Below are positions 8,696 through 18,568 of a DNA stretch of 64,000 nucleotides, in pieces (the stretch's first letter is position 1; the number at the start of each line of letters is the position of its first letter). Both the position numbers and the translations under genes were made by a program. The notes beneath the pieces are model-generated. The model saw only the letters and a program-made list of their open reading frames with translations, made no database searches and had not been told where the DNA came from. The stretch is from Thalassotalea_H castellviae (GTDB taxonomy: Bacteria > Pseudomonadota > Gammaproteobacteria > Enterobacterales > Alteromonadaceae). Location of the stretch: assembly GCF_031846185.1 (NCBI RefSeq), contig NZ_JAVRIF010000008.1, positions 62,001-126,000 of the forward strand, read 5' to 3'.

Positions 8696-9076
8696 TTAAG
8701 GATTTAAGTTATGTTGGATAAAGGTTTGCCAAAGTTGTTTTTTCGCTACCGGTGACTGAGCTATTTTGTCTAAACTCGGTGTAATAAGTGTCGCTTTTTC
8801 AAAGCGAATATTAGCATTATCGGTAAATTGCCAATTAAATAGTCCTAAATCGAGGTGAGACTTTTGCCACGATATATCATCAGGTTTAATAGACAGTGCA
8901 TGTAAAATATCTTGAAATATTGTTAGCTTGTTAATTTCATTGGCAGAAAAATCACCGGTAATATTGCGAGTAGACTCTTCTTTAACTTCACTTGAAGTTT
9001 GCTTAAGATTTTTACGTTGCCACAAGGTAATCCCCATCGCTTTTAAGTGATTGAATTGTCTTGTGGTGATAGTCAT
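8696..9076 (-). CDS. holD: DNA polymerase III psi subunit
   Basis: A small clamp-loader accessory protein of 126 residues that links the chi subunit to the DnaX complex. The N-terminal segment RQFNHLKAMGITLWQRK is the conserved psi motif. The rest is divergent, as usual for HolD, with a C-terminal end like QLWQTFIQHNLNP. The neighbour rimI on the same strand supports the call. The start at 9076 lacks a strong ribosome site. Confidence rests on the N-terminal motif and the gene order. Confidence 0.88.
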   Translation of the reverse strand: MTITTRQFNHLKAMGITLWQRKNLKQTSSEVKEESTRNITGDFSANEINKLTIFQDILHALSIKPDDISWQKSHLDLGLFNWQFTDNANIRFEKATLITPSLDKIAQSPVAKKQLWQTFIQHNLNP

Positions 9077-9278
9077 TAGCGTTCTGTCATTAAGATGTGT
9101 TTAGTTATCATCGCAGTATAAATAGCAAAAAGCTACTTGTTAAGTGGTATTTGCTCACGGAATTTCATAAAAGGGCAGCAATGTAATACCGCTGGTTTGA
9201 AGGCTTTAAATTAATAAATGTTTATAACTTAATGATAAGAACAATAGCTGAATAGATAGAAATAATTTGGGAAGAAAA

Positions 9279-9355
9279 TGGCAGGGGTGGAGAGATTCGA
9301 ACTCCCAACCGTCGGTTTTGGAGACCGCTGTTCTACCAATTGGAACTACACCCCT
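9279..9355 (-). tRNA. tRNA-Trp (anticodon CCA)
   Basis: Read on the minus strand, the gene has a 7-bp acceptor stem (AGGGGTG / CACCCCT), a D arm with GTTC/GAAC, an anticodon loop CTCCAAA giving anticodon CCA, a T arm GGGAG-TTCGAAT-CTCTC, discriminator G and an encoded CCA end. The outermost anticodon-stem pair is a G-A mismatch; otherwise the fold is complete. It stands alone, with no other tRNA or elongation-factor gene beside it. Confidence 0.96.
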
Positions 9356-9440
9356 GCAACGGAGACGAATTATACCCAAGCAATTACAAAGGTAAAGCGC
9401 TAAATTCTAATTTTATACTGTTCGGCTAATAAATATGCAA

Positions 9441-11189
9441 TTATCGTAAACTTAGTTCGTTTTGACTTAATTTTAACTCTTGAGGATAAGGATAAACATT
9501 CTCGATGACGCCTTGAGCAATATTTTGTTGGTGTTTTTGCCAGTATTTGGCATCGAGCAATTCACTGTGGTGCTTTAAAAATGCCTTGCGGTATTTAGGA
9601 TTTGCTAAAGCAAAGGTTGCTAACTCTTCTGGAAAAACATCACCAGGAGCAACTGAATACCATGGCTCTGCCGCAAATATTTGCTCTTCGGTAACTGGCT
9701 CAGGTATTACCCTGAAATTTACTTCATTCATGTAAGTGATCTCATCATAATCATAAAAAATTACTCTGCCATGTCGGGTAACGCCAAAGTTTTTTAATAA
9801 CATATCTCCGGGAAAAATATCAGCTGCAATGAGTTGTTTGATTGCTTCTCCATAACCAAACATTGCTTCATCTATTTTTTCATCCGATGCATCGGCTAAA
9901 TATATATTTAAAGGGGTCATTCTACGTTCAATATATAAATGCTGAATAATAATAAGTTCCTCTTCAAATCGGATAATTGAAGGTGCAACTAACATAAGTT
10001 CATCAAGAAGGGCTTGGGAAAAGCGAGCTTTTGGAAAAGCAACTTCCGAGTATTCCATGGTGTCAGCCATTCGACCGACTCTGTCGTGTAATTTCACTAA
10101 GCGATATTTTGCTTTGACATCTTTTTTCGTCATTTTCTTACTTGGTGCGAACTTGTCTTTAATAATTTTAAAAACATAAGGGTAAGAAGGAAGTGTGAAA
10201 ACAGACATCACCATGCCTTTGATTCCGTCAGCTAATTGAAATTGATCATTACTGCTAGCTAAATGATGTAAAAAATCACGATAAAATTGCGTTTTACCTT
10301 GTTTATGAAAGCCAATAGCTGAATATAAATCTGCTCGGGTTTTATGGGGGATCAAGCCTTGTAAAAAGTTAACTAGGGCTTGTGGGTAAAAACAATCAAC
10401 AAAAAAGTACGAACGTGCAAAGCCAAAAACTACCGCCATATTTTCTGGCTCTGTTAGCAGTGCATCTAAATGCAAGCCTGTTTTTTCGTCATTCACTATG
10501 GCGACGATAAAAGGGGTTTCACCATCTGGAGAAATGACTCTACCGATGATATAGGCACCTTTATTGCGGTAAAAAGTAAAGTTGAGAATATCGAGTTTAA
10601 GCGCATCAAGGGGGAATTTTGCTAATTGAGGCTTTTTGATAAATGCTCGAACTAATGCGCTAAATTCTTTTTTAGGGTGAGAAAATCGCGCCGAAAAACT
10701 CGCTTTTCTGATGATATGAGTGATGGTTTTACTTAACCCTTTTTCCGCAGGGTGGTAGCGAGTATAAATTTGAGCGGCAGATATTTGCTGTTCGGTGAGA
10801 TCGCTCGCTTCCACGAAAATAAAATCGTTATGATAATATTTTCGTTCAAAAAGATGACAAAACACTGAGTTATAAAAACTTTCTGCTAATTCAGCTTGTG
10901 GATGATTTAACAGTAATTCGACATAACAGTTTTTGATGTTTTGCCAAAGTTTTTTATCTAATAATTCGATACCAAAATCTTTTTTTATCGTATTAAGGGT
11001 TTCAATGACTCGCTTATCAAAGTAGTCGGTTCGCTCTTTTGCTGCTTTATGAATAGCTTGCCATTGGCAGTTTTCAAAACGCTCTTTTGCCGATCGTGTG
11101 ATGGCACTAAATAAAAAAATATGTCGCTCAAAACCATTTAAAATGGTCTTAGCAATGGCATAGGTTTGCGTTAAATTATAATCATTCAT
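9441..11189 (-). CDS. aceK: isocitrate dehydrogenase kinase/phosphatase
   Basis: A bifunctional enzyme of 582 residues that phosphorylates and dephosphorylates isocitrate dehydrogenase, switching carbon between the TCA cycle and the glyoxylate bypass. The N-terminal regulatory half begins with AKTILNGFERHIFLFSAITR. The C-terminal kinase-like half contains the ATP-site region FKIIKDKFAPSKKM, the VKLHDRVGRMADTMEYSEVAF segment and the metal-binding FYDYDEI. Length and motifs are standard for AceK. The glyoxylate-shunt genes aceA and aceB are not adjacent, unlike in E. coli. The start ATG at 11189 gives the expected N terminus. Confidence 0.96.
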   Translation of the reverse strand: MNDYNLTQTYAIAKTILNGFERHIFLFSAITRSAKERFENCQWQAIHKAAKERTDYFDKRVIETLNTIKKDFGIELLDKKLWQNIKNCYVELLLNHPQAELAESFYNSVFCHLFERKYYHNDFIFVEASDLTEQQISAAQIYTRYHPAEKGLSKTITHIIRKASFSARFSHPKKEFSALVRAFIKKPQLAKFPLDALKLDILNFTFYRNKGAYIIGRVISPDGETPFIVAIVNDEKTGLHLDALLTEPENMAVVFGFARSYFFVDCFYPQALVNFLQGLIPHKTRADLYSAIGFHKQGKTQFYRDFLHHLASSNDQFQLADGIKGMVMSVFTLPSYPYVFKIIKDKFAPSKKMTKKDVKAKYRLVKLHDRVGRMADTMEYSEVAFPKARFSQALLDELMLVAPSIIRFEEELIIIQHLYIERRMTPLNIYLADASDEKIDEAMFGYGEAIKQLIAADIFPGDMLLKNFGVTRHGRVIFYDYDEITYMNEVNFRVIPEPVTEEQIFAAEPWYSVAPGDVFPEELATFALANPKYRKAFLKHHSELLDAKYWQKHQQNIAQGVIENVYPYPQELKLSQNELSLR

Positions 11190-11535
11190 AGCACATCATC
11201 ATGAAAAACTTTTATTCAGCATACGATACAAATAGGGGCAAGACAGATATTTTATATCAATGGTCAATATTGATCTCAGTGATACTCAGCATTATAAGGC
11301 AAGAGAGTAACGTTAAAGAACCTAACAGTACTGTAACCACTAAGTTAGTCATTTTAAAATAACGAACCAATTAACCAATTAACCAATTAACCAATTAACC
11401 AATTAACCAATAGATCCACAGTAGTAAACTTATAGTGATAATTAGCTTCACGGTTAACGCGGTTTTACTTGCTATTCGTTGCTATGAACACTAAAATTAC
11501 GCGGTTTTTCACTGAGTAAATATTCCTAAAATATC
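11190..11535. other. intergenic region between aceK and queA
   Basis: A 346-base divergent gap holding promoters for aceK (minus) and queA (plus). Apart from the octamer repeat at 11365-11410, no gene, hairpin or RNA was recognised. Confidence 0.6.
11365..11410. repeat. AACCAATT octamer tandem repeat
   Basis: Five complete tandem copies of AACCAATT plus a 6-base partial copy, without mismatch. It lies about 125 bases upstream of queA. Such arrays can change length by slippage; no CRISPR-like spacer structure is present. Confidence 0.95.
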
Positions 11536-12582
11536 ATGCGTGTTGCCGACTTTTCCTTCAATTTACCCGAAGAGCTTATTGCTCGTTACCCTAAAGAAAA
11601 TAGATCATCGAGTCGCTTGATGACCCTTGATGGCAATAGTGGTGAGATTACAGATACCACCTTTACTGAAATATTAAACCAAGTAAATCAAGGAGATTTA
11701 TTGGTTTTTAATAATACCCGAGTCATCCCTGCGCGATTATTTGGTCAAAAAGAAAGTGGCGGAAAAGTGGAAGTTTTAGTTGAACGCTTGCTTGATGATA
11801 AACGATTTTTAGCTCATATTCGCGCAAGCAAGTCGCCGAAAGTAAATACTAAGTTATTGCTTGAAAATAAAGTAAATGCAACTATGGTGGCAAGGCATGG
11901 CGCTTTATTTGAATTAGAAATACATTCACAAGACAATGTATTGCAAGTGCTTGAAGACGTCGGACACATGCCATTACCTCCTTATATTGATCGTCCCGAT
12001 GAACAGAGCGATAAAGAACGTTATCAAACCGTTTATAATGAAAAACCCGGTGCCGTTGCGGCGCCAACGGCCGGTTTACATTTTGATGATGCGTTATTAG
12101 CTAAGCTTAGCGAAAAAGGGGTGAATTTTGCCTTTGTTACCTTACATGTCGGGGCAGGCACTTTTCAGCCGGTTCGCGTTGATGACATTGCCGACCATAT
12201 AATGCACGCTGAGTATGTTGAAGTACCAGCAGAAGTGGTCGAACAAATTACTGAAACTAAAGCCAACGGAAAACGTGTTATTGCTGTTGGTACTACTTCG
12301 GTTAGGTCGATTGAAAGTGCGGCAAAATCGTCGATTAAAAACGGTCAGCCATTGCAAGAATTTTATGGTGACACGGATATTTTTATCACCCCTGGTTATC
12401 AATTTGAAGTGATTGACGCTTTAATCACTAATTTTCATTTATCAGAATCAACCCTATTAATGTTAGTGAGCGCATTTGCTGGCTACGAAAATATCATGAC
12501 AGCTTATCAACATGCTGTTGCCGAAAAGTATCGTTTTTTTAGTTATGGTGATGCCATGCTGCTAACCAAAAAAACTAACTAA
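11536..12582 (+). CDS. queA: S-adenosylmethionine:tRNA ribosyltransferase-isomerase
   Basis: A queuosine pathway enzyme that transfers and isomerises the ribosyl part of SAM onto preQ1-modified tRNA, forming epoxyqueuosine. Family motifs are visible: MRVADFSFNLPEELIARYP at the N terminus, GDLLVFNNTRVIPARL, and APTAGLHFD followed by VTLHVGAGTFQPV and ITNFHLSESTLLMLVSAF. The length of 348 residues is normal. It is the first gene of the queA-tgt-yajC-secD-secF series, with 57 bases before tgt. The ATG at 11536 gives the standard N terminus. Confidence 0.97.
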   Translation: MRVADFSFNLPEELIARYPKENRSSSRLMTLDGNSGEITDTTFTEILNQVNQGDLLVFNNTRVIPARLFGQKESGGKVEVLVERLLDDKRFLAHIRASKSPKVNTKLLLENKVNATMVARHGALFELEIHSQDNVLQVLEDVGHMPLPPYIDRPDEQSDKERYQTVYNEKPGAVAAPTAGLHFDDALLAKLSEKGVNFAFVTLHVGAGTFQPVRVDDIADHIMHAEYVEVPAEVVEQITETKANGKRVIAVGTTSVRSIESAAKSSIKNGQPLQEFYGDTDIFITPGYQFEVIDALITNFHLSESTLLMLVSAFAGYENIMTAYQHAVAEKYRFFSYGDAMLLTKKTN

Positions 12583-12639
12583 ACGATACGATTAAACTAA
12601 ACCGCTGGCCTGTTTCGCTAGTTGGTTGAGGAATTTATA

Positions 12640-13800
12640 ATGACAGAAAAATTACCCGTTAAAGCAATGAAGTTTGATTTAATTACCAAAGATGGTAAAG
12701 CGAGAAGAGGACGTTTAACCTTTGCTCGTGGCACGGTTGAAACTCCAGCTTTTATGCCAGTAGGAACTTATGGCACAGTGAAAGGCATGAAAACAGAAGA
12801 AGTTGAAGATATTGGTGCTGAAATTATCTTAGGAAATACCTTTCATTTAATGCTTCGTCCTGGCACTGATATTGTTGAACAGCATGGCGGTTTACATGAG
12901 TTTATTAATTGGAATAAACCTATTTTAACTGATTCAGGCGGCTTTCAAGTTTTTAGTTTAGGTAAAATGCGTAAGATCACCGAAGAAGGTGTTAAGTTTA
13001 GCTCTCCAGTCAATGGTGAAAAAATTATGTTAACGCCTGAACGTTCGATGGAAGTTCAGCGTAAATTAGACTCTGATATCGTGATGATTTTCGATGAATG
13101 TACGCCTTATCCTGCTACTCATCAAGAATCAAAAGATTCAATGGAGCTTTCATTACGTTGGGCGCAACGTTCTAAAGATGCTCACCAAGAAAACCCCAAT
13201 GCGTTATTTGGTATAGTGCAAGGTGGCATGTATGAAGATTTACGTGAAATTTCAGTCGAAGGTTTAAAAGCGATTGATTTTGATGGTTATGCAATCGGTG
13301 GTTTATCGGTAGGCGAACCAAAAGAGGATATGGTAAGAATTTTAGATCATACCACCCCCTTGATCCCTGAGAATAAGCCCCGATATCTCATGGGAGTAGG
13401 CAAACCTGAAGACTTAGTGGAAGGTGTGCGTCGCGGTATCGACATGTTTGATTGTGTCATGCCAACACGAAACGCCCGTAATGGTCATTTATTTGTGACC
13501 AATGGCGTGTTAAAAATTCGAAATGCACGACATAAAACTGATACCAGTCCTTTAGATGCAGAATGTGATTGTTATACCTGTAAAAATTATTCACGTGCTT
13601 ATTTACACCATTTAGATAAGTGTAATGAAATTTTGGGTTCACAATTGAACACGTTACATAATTTACGTTTTTATCAGCGTATTATGAAAGAATTGCGTGA
13701 TGCTATCGAGCAAGGTAAGTTAACGGAATATGTAGAAACATTTTATGCCTTGCGTGACTTACCTGTCCCGCCTTTAGCGGCAGGAAGTGAACAAGTTTAG
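12640..13800 (+). CDS. tgt: tRNA-guanine transglycosylase
   Basis: Exchanges the wobble guanine of GUN-anticodon tRNAs for preQ1, the step before QueA. Motifs include the catalytic Asp regions DSGGFQVFSLG and FDCVMPTRNARNGHLF and the zinc site C-x-C-x2-C...H (CDCYTCKNYSRAYLHHL). It is 386 residues long. A TTG six codons upstream is in frame, but the ATG at 12640 follows a GAGGAA ribosome site at about 8 bases, so it is preferred. It lies in the conserved queA-tgt-yajC-secD-secF order. Confidence 0.97.
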   Translation: MTEKLPVKAMKFDLITKDGKARRGRLTFARGTVETPAFMPVGTYGTVKGMKTEEVEDIGAEIILGNTFHLMLRPGTDIVEQHGGLHEFINWNKPILTDSGGFQVFSLGKMRKITEEGVKFSSPVNGEKIMLTPERSMEVQRKLDSDIVMIFDECTPYPATHQESKDSMELSLRWAQRSKDAHQENPNALFGIVQGGMYEDLREISVEGLKAIDFDGYAIGGLSVGEPKEDMVRILDHTTPLIPENKPRYLMGVGKPEDLVEGVRRGIDMFDCVMPTRNARNGHLFVTNGVLKIRNARHKTDTSPLDAECDCYTCKNYSRAYLHHLDKCNEILGSQLNTLHNLRFYQRIMKELRDAIEQGKLTEYVETFYALRDLPVPPLAAGSEQV

Positions 13801-13801
13801 C

Positions 13802-13832
13802 GATTAATTGGCTTTGAAAGGCCCAATTAATC
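13802..13832 (+). other. hairpin between tgt and yajC
   Basis: The arms GATTAATTGG (13802-13811) and CCAATTAATC (13823-13832) form a perfect 10-bp stem. There is only a weak AT-rich stretch and no T-run after it, so it may be a partial terminator or an mRNA processing site that separates the tRNA-modification genes from the secretion genes. Confidence 0.5.
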
Positions 13833-13874
13833 ATAAAAATTATCATTTAATAGAAGAAGTATAAGAGGAAAATT

Positions 13875-14210
13875 ATGAGTTTATTTATTAGTCAAGCACA
13901 TGCTGCAGCGGCACCAGCACCTCAGGGTGGCGGTATGGAAATGGTTATCATGTTATTGGTGTTTGGTTTTGTATTTTATTTCATGATTTATCGTCCACAA
14001 GCTAAGCGTGTAAAAGAGCACAAAGGTTTAATGTCAGCACTTTCTAAAGGTGATGAAGTGCTAACGCAAGGCGGTATTGTTGGTAAAATAATGAAAGTGT
14101 CAGATGATAAAGACTTTATTGTTATCAGCATTGCAGAAGGTACTGAAGTCACTGTTCAAAAAGCTGCAGTTAATGCGGTTTTGCCTAAAGGTACTATGAA
14201 AAACTTATAA
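13875..14210 (+). CDS. yajC: preprotein translocase subunit YajC
   Basis: A small inner-membrane accessory protein of the Sec holotranslocon, 111 residues. A single helix at about residues 20-40 (MVIMLLVFGFVFYFMIYRPQ) ends in the diagnostic FYFMIYRPQ-x-KR motif. A cytoplasmic SH3-like domain (GDEVLTQGGIVGKI) follows. A good ribosome site (AGAGGAAAATT) precedes the ATG. It lies directly before secD and secF, the usual operon order. Confidence 0.96.
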   Translation: MSLFISQAHAAAAPAPQGGGMEMVIMLLVFGFVFYFMIYRPQAKRVKEHKGLMSALSKGDEVLTQGGIVGKIMKVSDDKDFIVISIAEGTEVTVQKAAVNAVLPKGTMKNL

Positions 14211-14295
14211 TATGATTGATTCACGGGTTGAGAAAATGAAATGATACTCGTGATGAAAAATATGAAGTAGCCATTGATAAAAATAGGATGACATT

Positions 14296-16143
14296 GTGTT
14301 AAACCACTCTCCATTATGGAAAAAATTGTTGGTGCTATTTGTCGTAGCAATAGGTGCGCTTTATGCGTTACCTAATATTTACGGTGAATCTCCAGCAGTA
14401 CAAGTGTCAGGTTTACGGGGCGTAGAAGCAAATGCGACAACACTTGACACTATTAAGTCACAATTGACTAAAGAAGGGATTGATTATTCAAAAATCACTT
14501 TCGAGAACGGTCAAATTTTAACAAAATTTACTGATACTGAAAATCAGCTTAAAGCGCGTGATTTATTAGAATCAAATCTTGGTGATAAATATTCAGTTGC
14601 CTTAAACCTTACGCCAAACACGCCTGATTGGTTAGCGAGTGTAGGCGGTGTTCCTATGAAGCTAGGTTTAGATTTAAGCGGTGGCGTAAGCTTTACCATG
14701 GAAGTGAATATGGATGAAGCAATCGCTAAAGCTACGGATGGTATGATTGGTGATTTCCGTACTGATTTACGTGGTGAAAATATTCGCTATCGAACGGTAA
14801 AAGAAGTTGGCTCTGCAATTGAGATTCAATTTAGAAATGCTGAAGACGTTGATCTTGCCGAATCTTTCTTATCAAAGCGATACCGTGATTTACTGTTTGA
14901 AGAAAATAGTGACAAAATGACATTGTCTGCTTCAATGACAGAGCAGAAACTCAAAGAAATTAGAGAGTACGCTTTACAACAAAATATTACCATTATTCGT
15001 AATCGTGTGAATGAATTAGGGGTTGCAGAACCATTAGTTCAACGCCAAGGTCAAAAGAATATTATTATTGAGTTACCAGGTGTTCAAGACACAGCTAAAG
15101 CGAAAGAAATTTTAAGTGCTACGGCAACTATTGAATTTAGAATGGTCGACAGTGATGGTGATTTAAGTGCTGCCTTAAATGGCCGTGTACCTTCAAGTTC
15201 TCAATTATTATACGACCGGGATGGTCGCCCATCATTATTGAAAAAACGCGTGATGTTAACCGGTGATCATATTGTTGATGCTGGTTCTAGTTTTGATGAA
15301 TATTCTCGCCCTCAAGTCAATATTACGCTTGATTCTCCAGGTGGCAGTAAATGGTCAAATGCGACTAAAAATAATATTGGTAAGCCAATGGCCACGGTTT
15401 TTATTGAATTTAAACCAACAGATCGCCTTGATGCTCAAGGGAATATTGTTTATGAAAAAATCGAAGAAATCATCAGTGTTGCTACGATCCAAGGCCGCTT
15501 AGGTAAAACCTTTAGAATTACAGGCTCGGGTTCGCAAGCTGAAGCTCACAACCTAGCGTTACTTCTTAGAGCCGGTGCGCTTATTGCTCCTATTCGTATT
15601 GTTGAAGAACGTACAGTTGGGCCAACGCTTGGTGCTGAAAACGTACAATTAGGCTTTCAAGCGATCATGGGCGGATTTGCCCTTGTCTTTATCTTTATGT
15701 TGTTTTATTACCGCGCTTTTGGTGTGGTAGCAAACTTAGCATTGACGGCAAACTTAGTGTTAATTGTTGGTGTTATTTCTTTAATTCCGGGCGCGACGTT
15801 AACCTTACCAGGTATGGCAGGTATTGTCTTAACGGTAGGTATGGCGGTTGATGCTAACGTATTGATTTTCGAACGGATAAGAGAAGAGCTTCGTGAAGGT
15901 AAATCAGTTCAACAAGCGATTCATCAAGGGTATGATGCGGCATTTTCAACCATTCTTGATGCGAATATCACCACGTTAATTGCAGCGATAATTTTATATG
16001 CAGTGGGTACTGGACCGATTAAAGGTTTTGCTATCACATTATCGATTGGTATTATCACATCAATGTTTACTGCCATTATCGGTACGCGAACTATCGTTAA
16101 CTCAGTGTGGGGCGGTAAACGTCTTGACAAGCTTTCAATATAG
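14296..16143 (+). CDS. secD: protein translocase subunit SecD
   Basis: Half of the SecDF RND-type membrane complex, which uses the proton gradient to pull exported proteins through SecYEG. It has 615 residues: helix 1 near residues 9-26, a large periplasmic domain with the conserved LGLDLSGGVSFTMEV and ELPGVQD, and five C-terminal helices with GMAVDANVLIFERIREEL. Translation starts at GTG 14296 behind an AGGATGA site. An 11-base gap separates it from secF. The length and motifs are normal. Confidence 0.97.
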   Translation: MLNHSPLWKKLLVLFVVAIGALYALPNIYGESPAVQVSGLRGVEANATTLDTIKSQLTKEGIDYSKITFENGQILTKFTDTENQLKARDLLESNLGDKYSVALNLTPNTPDWLASVGGVPMKLGLDLSGGVSFTMEVNMDEAIAKATDGMIGDFRTDLRGENIRYRTVKEVGSAIEIQFRNAEDVDLAESFLSKRYRDLLFEENSDKMTLSASMTEQKLKEIREYALQQNITIIRNRVNELGVAEPLVQRQGQKNIIIELPGVQDTAKAKEILSATATIEFRMVDSDGDLSAALNGRVPSSSQLLYDRDGRPSLLKKRVMLTGDHIVDAGSSFDEYSRPQVNITLDSPGGSKWSNATKNNIGKPMATVFIEFKPTDRLDAQGNIVYEKIEEIISVATIQGRLGKTFRITGSGSQAEAHNLALLLRAGALIAPIRIVEERTVGPTLGAENVQLGFQAIMGGFALVFIFMLFYYRAFGVVANLALTANLVLIVGVISLIPGATLTLPGMAGIVLTVGMAVDANVLIFERIREELREGKSVQQAIHQGYDAAFSTILDANITTLIAAIILYAVGTGPIKGFAITLSIGIITSMFTAIIGTRTIVNSVWGGKRLDKLSI

Positions 16144-16154
16144 GTGATCAAATT

Positions 16155-17102
16155 ATGCAATTATTAAAATTGAAAGAAACCGTTAATTTTATGCATTATC
16201 GCAAATTTGCGATGGTGTTTAGTGTGGTATTAATGTTAGCCGCGATGACCTCATTAGTGGTTAATAAATTAAATTTTGGTTTAGACTTTACCGGTGGAAC
16301 CTTAATTGAAGTAGGTTTTGAGCAAGCAGCCGACTTAAATACTATTCGTCAAGTTATGGACAGTAATGGTTTTGATGATGCCGTTGTACAACTGTATGGT
16401 AGTTCACGTGATGTTGTTATTCGTTTAGCGCAACGTGAAGACATTAAAGCTGAAATGTTAGGTAACCAAATTTTATCGATTCTAAAAGAAGGCACGGGAC
16501 AAGAGTTAGTCATGCGCCGTATCGAATTTGTTGGTTCAAGTGTCGGTGATGAATTAACCGAGCAAGGTGGTTTAGCCATGCTTACGGCTCTTATTTGTAT
16601 TTTGGTGTATGTCGCGTTTCGTTTTGAATGGCGTTTTGCATTAGGTTCGGTATTTGCCTTATTTCACGATGTGTTATTAACGTTAGGTTTATTTTCCTTT
16701 TTAAGGTTAGAGTTTGATCTAACCGTATTAGCGGCTATTTTAGCGGTAATAGGCTATTCATTAAATGATACTATTGTTGTTTCAGACCGTATTCGCGAAA
16801 ACTTCAGAAAAATTCGTGATGGTGGTCCAGCAGAAATTATTAATATTTCTTTAACGCAAACCTTAAGCCGAACTTTTATTACTTCAATTACCACTTTGTT
16901 AGTATTATTTGCTTTATTTTATCAAGGTGGGGCGCTTATTCATGGCTTTGCTACTGCATTATTATTTGGTGTGTTTATTGGTACCTATTCATCAATATAT
17001 GTTGCTAGTGCGGTTGCGCTTGCTCTAGGGGTGTCGAAAGAAGACTTGATCCCAGAAGTTATTGAAAAAGAGGGTGCAGATCAAGAAATGATGATGCCAT
17101 AA
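16155..17102 (+). CDS. secF: protein translocase subunit SecF
   Basis: Partner of SecD in the translocon, 315 residues. It has a first helix at about residues 17-35, then the conserved FGLDFTGGTLIEVGF, a periplasmic P1-like region and five C-terminal helices with VIGYSLNDTIVVSDRIREN. The C-terminal tail is acidic and Met-rich. The gene ends the queA-to-secF series and is followed by a strong hairpin terminator. Confidence 0.97.
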   Translation: MQLLKLKETVNFMHYRKFAMVFSVVLMLAAMTSLVVNKLNFGLDFTGGTLIEVGFEQAADLNTIRQVMDSNGFDDAVVQLYGSSRDVVIRLAQREDIKAEMLGNQILSILKEGTGQELVMRRIEFVGSSVGDELTEQGGLAMLTALICILVYVAFRFEWRFALGSVFALFHDVLLTLGLFSFLRLEFDLTVLAAILAVIGYSLNDTIVVSDRIRENFRKIRDGGPAEIINISLTQTLSRTFITSITTLLVLFALFYQGGALIHGFATALLFGVFIGTYSSIYVASAVALALGVSKEDLIPEVIEKEGADQEMMMP

Positions 17103-17121
17103 CATTATTTTTTGTTTGATT

Positions 17122-17154
17122 AAAAAGCCAATTACAGTCTGTAATTGGCTTTTT
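17122..17154 (+). terminator. bidirectional rho-independent terminator after secF
   Basis: A perfect 15-bp stem, AAAAAGCCAATTACA / TGTAATTGGCTTTTT, with a 3-base loop. A/T runs on both sides allow it to end both secF and the convergent HD-GYP gene. Confidence 0.9.
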
Positions 17155-17199
17155 TATGGCGATATTTTCAGAGTAATGATTGAAAATTCCCGCAATTGT

Positions 17200-18414
17200 C
17201 TATGTGACAATATCTCGAATGGTTTTATTTAGGTTGATTTGATAATCACTGGCTTTAATTGAATTGATAATTACGAATTCTTCCTGAGTTAAGTCAAATT
17301 CAACGGGTTTAGTATAGCTATTTAGTTTAAGGCTATAGATGACTTTTATTTTAGGCTTAAGCGGATCCGTTCTATTGCCTTCAATCACAATGGCTATTTT
17401 TTCGTTGGATAATTCAACTAAGGAGCCGACAGGATGTATGCCGAGGTATTTGATAAATTGCTGAACAATATCCGCATCAAATTTCTTCTTTTCGTTCAGT
17501 AAATGACGAAAAACAGCTTGAGGTAGCATTGCTTTTTTATAAGGTTTATCGGCAGTCATGGCATCGTAAACATCAACGATAGCAGTAATACGAGAAAGCT
17601 TTGATATTTTATCACCGGCTATACCACGCGGATAACCTGAGCCGTCAAGTCTTTCATGATGATTTACCAACATATCGGTCAAGATTGGGCTAGAATATCC
17701 CTCTCTTTTTGACATTTCCATGCCCCAAAGTACATGTTTTTGAACGACAGACATTTCGTTTTTAGTTAATTTTTCTTGTTTTTCTAAGATGGTTCTAGAA
17801 ACTTTTGCTGTGCCTAAGTCATGAATTAATGCCCCTAACGTTAACTCTTGAACGGTATTTTTTTTAAATCCAAGATAGATAGAAAAGCCACAGATGAGCA
17901 CCGCACAATTAATGGCATGTTCCCATTGATAGTTAGATTTTTCACGTATACGGGTGAGTATGGTCATGGCATGTTCATTTCGGGTAATAGAATTGGTAAT
18001 TTCACCCGCAAGAACAGTCATAGCCTCCATTGATAAAGGCTTAGCTGAAGATATATTTAACATCAACTCTTTTACGTTTTCAGCCGATTGCTGGTAGATA
18101 TCACAGGATCGTTCGAACTCATCTGTTAAAGAAGTTTCTTCAACATCCGTATTATCGTTATCCTGTGCAACGGTTGGATCAGGTTCATCTTCTGGAAAAT
18201 TCGATTGTTCACAATCAATGACAACACGAACCACACCTTGCTTTTTTAGAAGCTCAATGGTTCTTGCTGAATTAACCACTCCCTGATTTTTTACTTTATG
18301 ATCACTATCTTTGAGGAAAATGTCTTTAACAAACATTCCTACTTTTAGTTCATCAATTGTTAAGTCTTTAAGCATATTAAGAATTATAGCCTTTTTATTA
18401 TTTTTATTTGGCAT
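17200..18414 (-). CDS. HD-GYP domain c-di-GMP phosphodiesterase (predicted)
   Basis: A 404-residue cytoplasmic protein. Residues 14-75 match the DUF3391-type N-terminal domain that often precedes HD-GYP (DLTIDELKVGMFVKDIFLKD). The HD-GYP domain has the HD pair at 198-199 (ALIHDLGTAKVS), the HHERLDGSGYPRG signature at 252-264 and the later DVYDAMTADKPYK. All key residues of active c-di-GMP phosphodiesterases are present. An acidic linker (residues 73-100) joins the domains. The ATG at 18414 has AGG nearby; a later ATG at codon 14 has a weak site. It is probably monocistronic. Confidence 0.9.
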   Translation of the reverse strand: MPNKNNKKAIILNMLKDLTIDELKVGMFVKDIFLKDSDHKVKNQGVVNSARTIELLKKQGVVRVVIDCEQSNFPEDEPDPTVAQDNDNTDVEETSLTDEFERSCDIYQQSAENVKELMLNISSAKPLSMEAMTVLAGEITNSITRNEHAMTILTRIREKSNYQWEHAINCAVLICGFSIYLGFKKNTVQELTLGALIHDLGTAKVSRTILEKQEKLTKNEMSVVQKHVLWGMEMSKREGYSSPILTDMLVNHHERLDGSGYPRGIAGDKISKLSRITAIVDVYDAMTADKPYKKAMLPQAVFRHLLNEKKKFDADIVQQFIKYLGIHPVGSLVELSNEKIAIVIEGNRTDPLKPKIKVIYSLKLNSYTKPVEFDLTQEEFVIINSIKASDYQINLNKTIRDIVT

Positions 18415-18568
18415 TGACCTATATATTTTTATTGGACAACTTTAGCGCATTTTTTCTGGTTTGCGAAGTATTGACTATTCTTGGCTGATTAATTTAAGTT
18501 ACTTTAATGTTTCGTTGGCAATATCTTCGTTATAGTATTGTTAAGTTAATCAATAAAAATAAAAAATT

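Noticed and set aside
11365..11410. Possible CRISPR array
   Set aside because: The units are contiguous octamers without spacers, and no cas gene is near.
13457..13642. A minus-strand frame inside tgt
   Set aside because: Antisense shadow of the conserved zinc-site region of tgt.
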